Positions 4,490 to 6,000 of a stretch of 6,000 nucleotides of DNA are shown one piece after another (position 1 is the stretch's first letter; every line of letters begins with the position of its first letter). The stretch is from contig CAKSSZ010000101.1 of NCBI GenBank assembly GCA_934489915.1, forward strand, positions 1-6,000. Reading direction: 5' to 3'. The notes below the pieces were generated by a model. The model had not been told where the DNA came from and did no database searches. It saw only the letters and a program-made list of their open reading frames with translations. Both the position numbers and the translations under genes were made by a program. Source of the DNA: an uncultured Clostridia bacterium (GTDB lineage: Bacteria > Bacillota > Clostridia > HGM11514).

Positions 4490-6000
4490 ACCGCTGATTT
4501 TGACGCACAAAAGCCGATGCGCCTTTATTATGACGAGGAGGCTCCTTACGGAAATGAAATATTGCCGGATCAGTTCAACTCCTGGACAACTCCGGAAAAT
4601 GACGGCTGGGAGCGTTGGTCGATTCCTTTGGGAAACGGCTATATGGGTGTGAATGTATTTGGCAGAACCAAGACGGAGCGGCTGCAAATAACCGAAAACA
4701 GCCTGTCAACCCCATATTATTCCGCTTTGGGAGGGGGATTGACAAACTTTGCGGAAGTGTACATGGAGTTTGGTCATACCAACAGCCAGGTAACCAATTA
4801 CAGCCGTGATTTACTGCTGGATGAAGGCACGGCACATGTGAACTATACCTATAACGGCGTCAATTATAGCCGCGAACTGTTTGCAAGCTATCCGGATAAG
4901 GTAACGGTAGTGAAGCTGACTGCCGATCAGACCGGGAAAATTGACTTTACTCTGCGTCCGAAAATTCCTTTCTTGGAGGAATTTCATGTGGACAGCGATA
5001 CCAATGCGTGGGTTGGGAAAACAGGTTCTGTTACGGCAGAAGGCGATACAATTACTCTGGCAGGAAAGTTCGGCGCTTATGAGGTGCAATATGAAGGTCA
5101 GATCAAGGTGATTCCCACCGGGGGTACGGTGACTGCTGCAACGGATTCCGACGGAAACGGTTATTTAAGAGTTTCCGGGGCGGACAGTGCTTATGTGATC
5201 ATCGGCGTCGGCACCAATTATCCGGTGGGGGACAGCACCGTATTTACGGCAAATGACCTGAAGGCAGAGCTGGCGAAATATCCGGCTCCTCATCAGAAGG
5301 TAACGGAGCTGATGGCGGCGGCTTCCGGCAAAAGTTATGAGGAGCTGCTTGCCAGCCATCAGGCAGATTATAAAGAGCTGTTTGGTAGAGTAAAGCTGGA
5401 TTTGAACGCTGACGATGGCGGAAAAACAACAGATCAATTGGTGAACGATTATATCAAAGGAAATTACAGCCATTATTTAGAGTCACTTTATTTTCAATAC
5501 GGTCGGTACCTGTTGATTTGCTCTTCCAGAAAAGGAACACTCCCTCCCAACTTGCAGGGGATTTGGAATCGGTATAAAAATCCGCCCTGGTCAGCCGGCT
5601 ATTGGCATAATATCAACGAGCAAATGAACTATTGGCCGGTGTTCAATACCAATCTTGCGGAGTTGTTTGATTGTTATATTGACTATTTTCAGGCATATTT
5701 GCCTCGGGCGGAGCAACTTGCCAAGAACAAAATTGCGGACGCCCACCCGGATAACTTAAGCCTGAGCGGCGGGACGGGGTGGTCGATCTCCACAGGGGCT
5801 TGGCCGTTTACCATGTCGGTGCCGAGCGGCAGGGGTACAGACGGAAACGGAACCGGTGCGCTAATGGCAAAAAGCTTTTCGGAATATTATGCTTTTACCA
5901 AAGATCAGAGCAAGCTGGAGGAAGTGCTGTATCCGGCGGTGCTGGGGGCGGCCATGTTTATGACCAAGGTGCTGGAACCTCATGACGGGTTACTGCTTGC
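4397..6000 (+). CDS. GH95 family glycosidase (alpha-L-fucosidase type), secreted; 3' end beyond window
   Basis: Open from the ATG to the window edge: 534 codons plus two bases, about two thirds of a typical GH95 enzyme. Residues 1-31 are a signal peptide. From about residue 40 (KPMRLYYDEEAPYGNE) it aligns with the upstream cytosolic enzyme at a constant offset of 25 residues. The beta-sandwich signature (GWERWSIPLGNGYMG, ERLQITENS) and the barrel motif LPPNLQGIWN are present, as is HNINEQMNYW with N405 and N407 as the water-positioning pair. The window stops at EPHDGLLLA, about nine residues short of the expected SPE general acid, so catalytic competence cannot be fully judged. There is no lipobox cysteine, so it is probably released or held by a C-terminal anchor outside the window. 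Only two cysteines occur (C375, C426). Its likely job is to remove terminal fucose from extracellular glycans. It has its own promoter 47 bases upstream. Confidence 0.93.
   Translation, partial: MRNKPRNWKTFLLTLFFVFSSLTVVPYEAKATADFDAQKPMRLYYDEEAPYGNEILPDQFNSWTTPENDGWERWSIPLGNGYMGVNVFGRTKTERLQITENSLSTPYYSALGGGLTNFAEVYMEFGHTNSQVTNYSRDLLLDEGTAHVNYTYNGVNYSRELFASYPDKVTVVKLTADQTGKIDFTLRPKIPFLEEFHVDSDTNAWVGKTGSVTAEGDTITLAGKFGAYEVQYEGQIKVIPTGGTVTAATDSDGNGYLRVSGADSAYVIIGVGTNYPVGDSTVFTANDLKAELAKYPAPHQKVTELMAAASGKSYEELLASHQADYKELFGRVKLDLNADDGGKTTDQLVNDYIKGNYSHYLESLYFQYGRYLLICSSRKGTLPPNLQGIWNRYKNPPWSAGYWHNINEQMNYWPVFNTNLAELFDCYIDYFQAYLPRAEQLAKNKIADAHPDNLSLSGGTGWSISTGAWPFTMSVPSGRGTDGNGTGALMAKSFSEYYAFTKDQSKLEEVLYPAVLGAAMFMTKVLEPHDGLLL
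4796..4956 (+). repeat. Segment nearly identical to 2039-2199 (paralogue copy 2)
   Basis: Ungapped match to 2039-2199 with 13 differences in 161 bases and a 41-base exact run at 4823-4863. The two copies are 2757 bp apart in direct orientation, which makes them a plausible site for recombination between the paralogues. Confidence 0.85.

Overview
The window looks like a carbohydrate-degradation locus from a low-to-mid GC Gram-positive bacterium, most likely an anaerobic Clostridia-type Firmicute of gut or plant-fibre habitats. The basis is strong AGGAGG-type ribosome binding sites, canonical sigma-A promoters (TTGACA/TTGAAA, 17 bp spacers, extended -10 TGnTATAAT), a classic Gram-positive signal peptide, and enzyme families typical of such genomes. 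The genus cannot be fixed from the sequence alone.

Layout. Positions 1-65 are AT-rich, with stops in the frames checked and no supportable gene. Positions 66-133 hold two tandem perfect hairpins, the distal one a rho-independent terminator, ending the leftward gene at 148-1500. That gene encodes a 450-residue, leaderless, right-handed parallel beta-helix protein of the pectate lyase/GH28-like superfamily. A divergent intergenic region (1501-1714) carries a promoter for each direction. Rightward, 1715-4117 encodes a complete 800-residue GH95 family enzyme (alpha-L-fucosidase type) with all expected catalytic residues and no signal peptide. A 279 bp gap (4118-4396) holds a 14 bp perfect hairpin and a second promoter. 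From 4397 to the window edge runs a second, closely related GH95 gene that has a signal peptide and is cut off by the window just before its expected general acid.

The two GH95 genes are tandem paralogues. They start with nearly the same mature N-terminus, share long stretches of near-identical DNA, and have matching promoters with identical elements and spacing. One is predicted to act outside the cell and the other inside. The exported copy has lost eight of the ten cysteines found in the aligned part of the cytosolic copy. The likely picture is stepwise removal of alpha-linked L-fucose (or the related L-galactose) from a host or plant glycan: the secreted enzyme works on polymer or glycoprotein outside, and the cytosolic enzyme on imported oligosaccharides. 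The divergent beta-helix protein probably acts on another linkage of the same glycan. The substrate and the beta-helix protein's activity are inference.

I see no mobile element, CRISPR array, tRNA or rRNA, and nothing that amounts to a wholly new system. The most notable signals are the compartment-split paralogue pair, its cysteine pattern, and the copied promoter.
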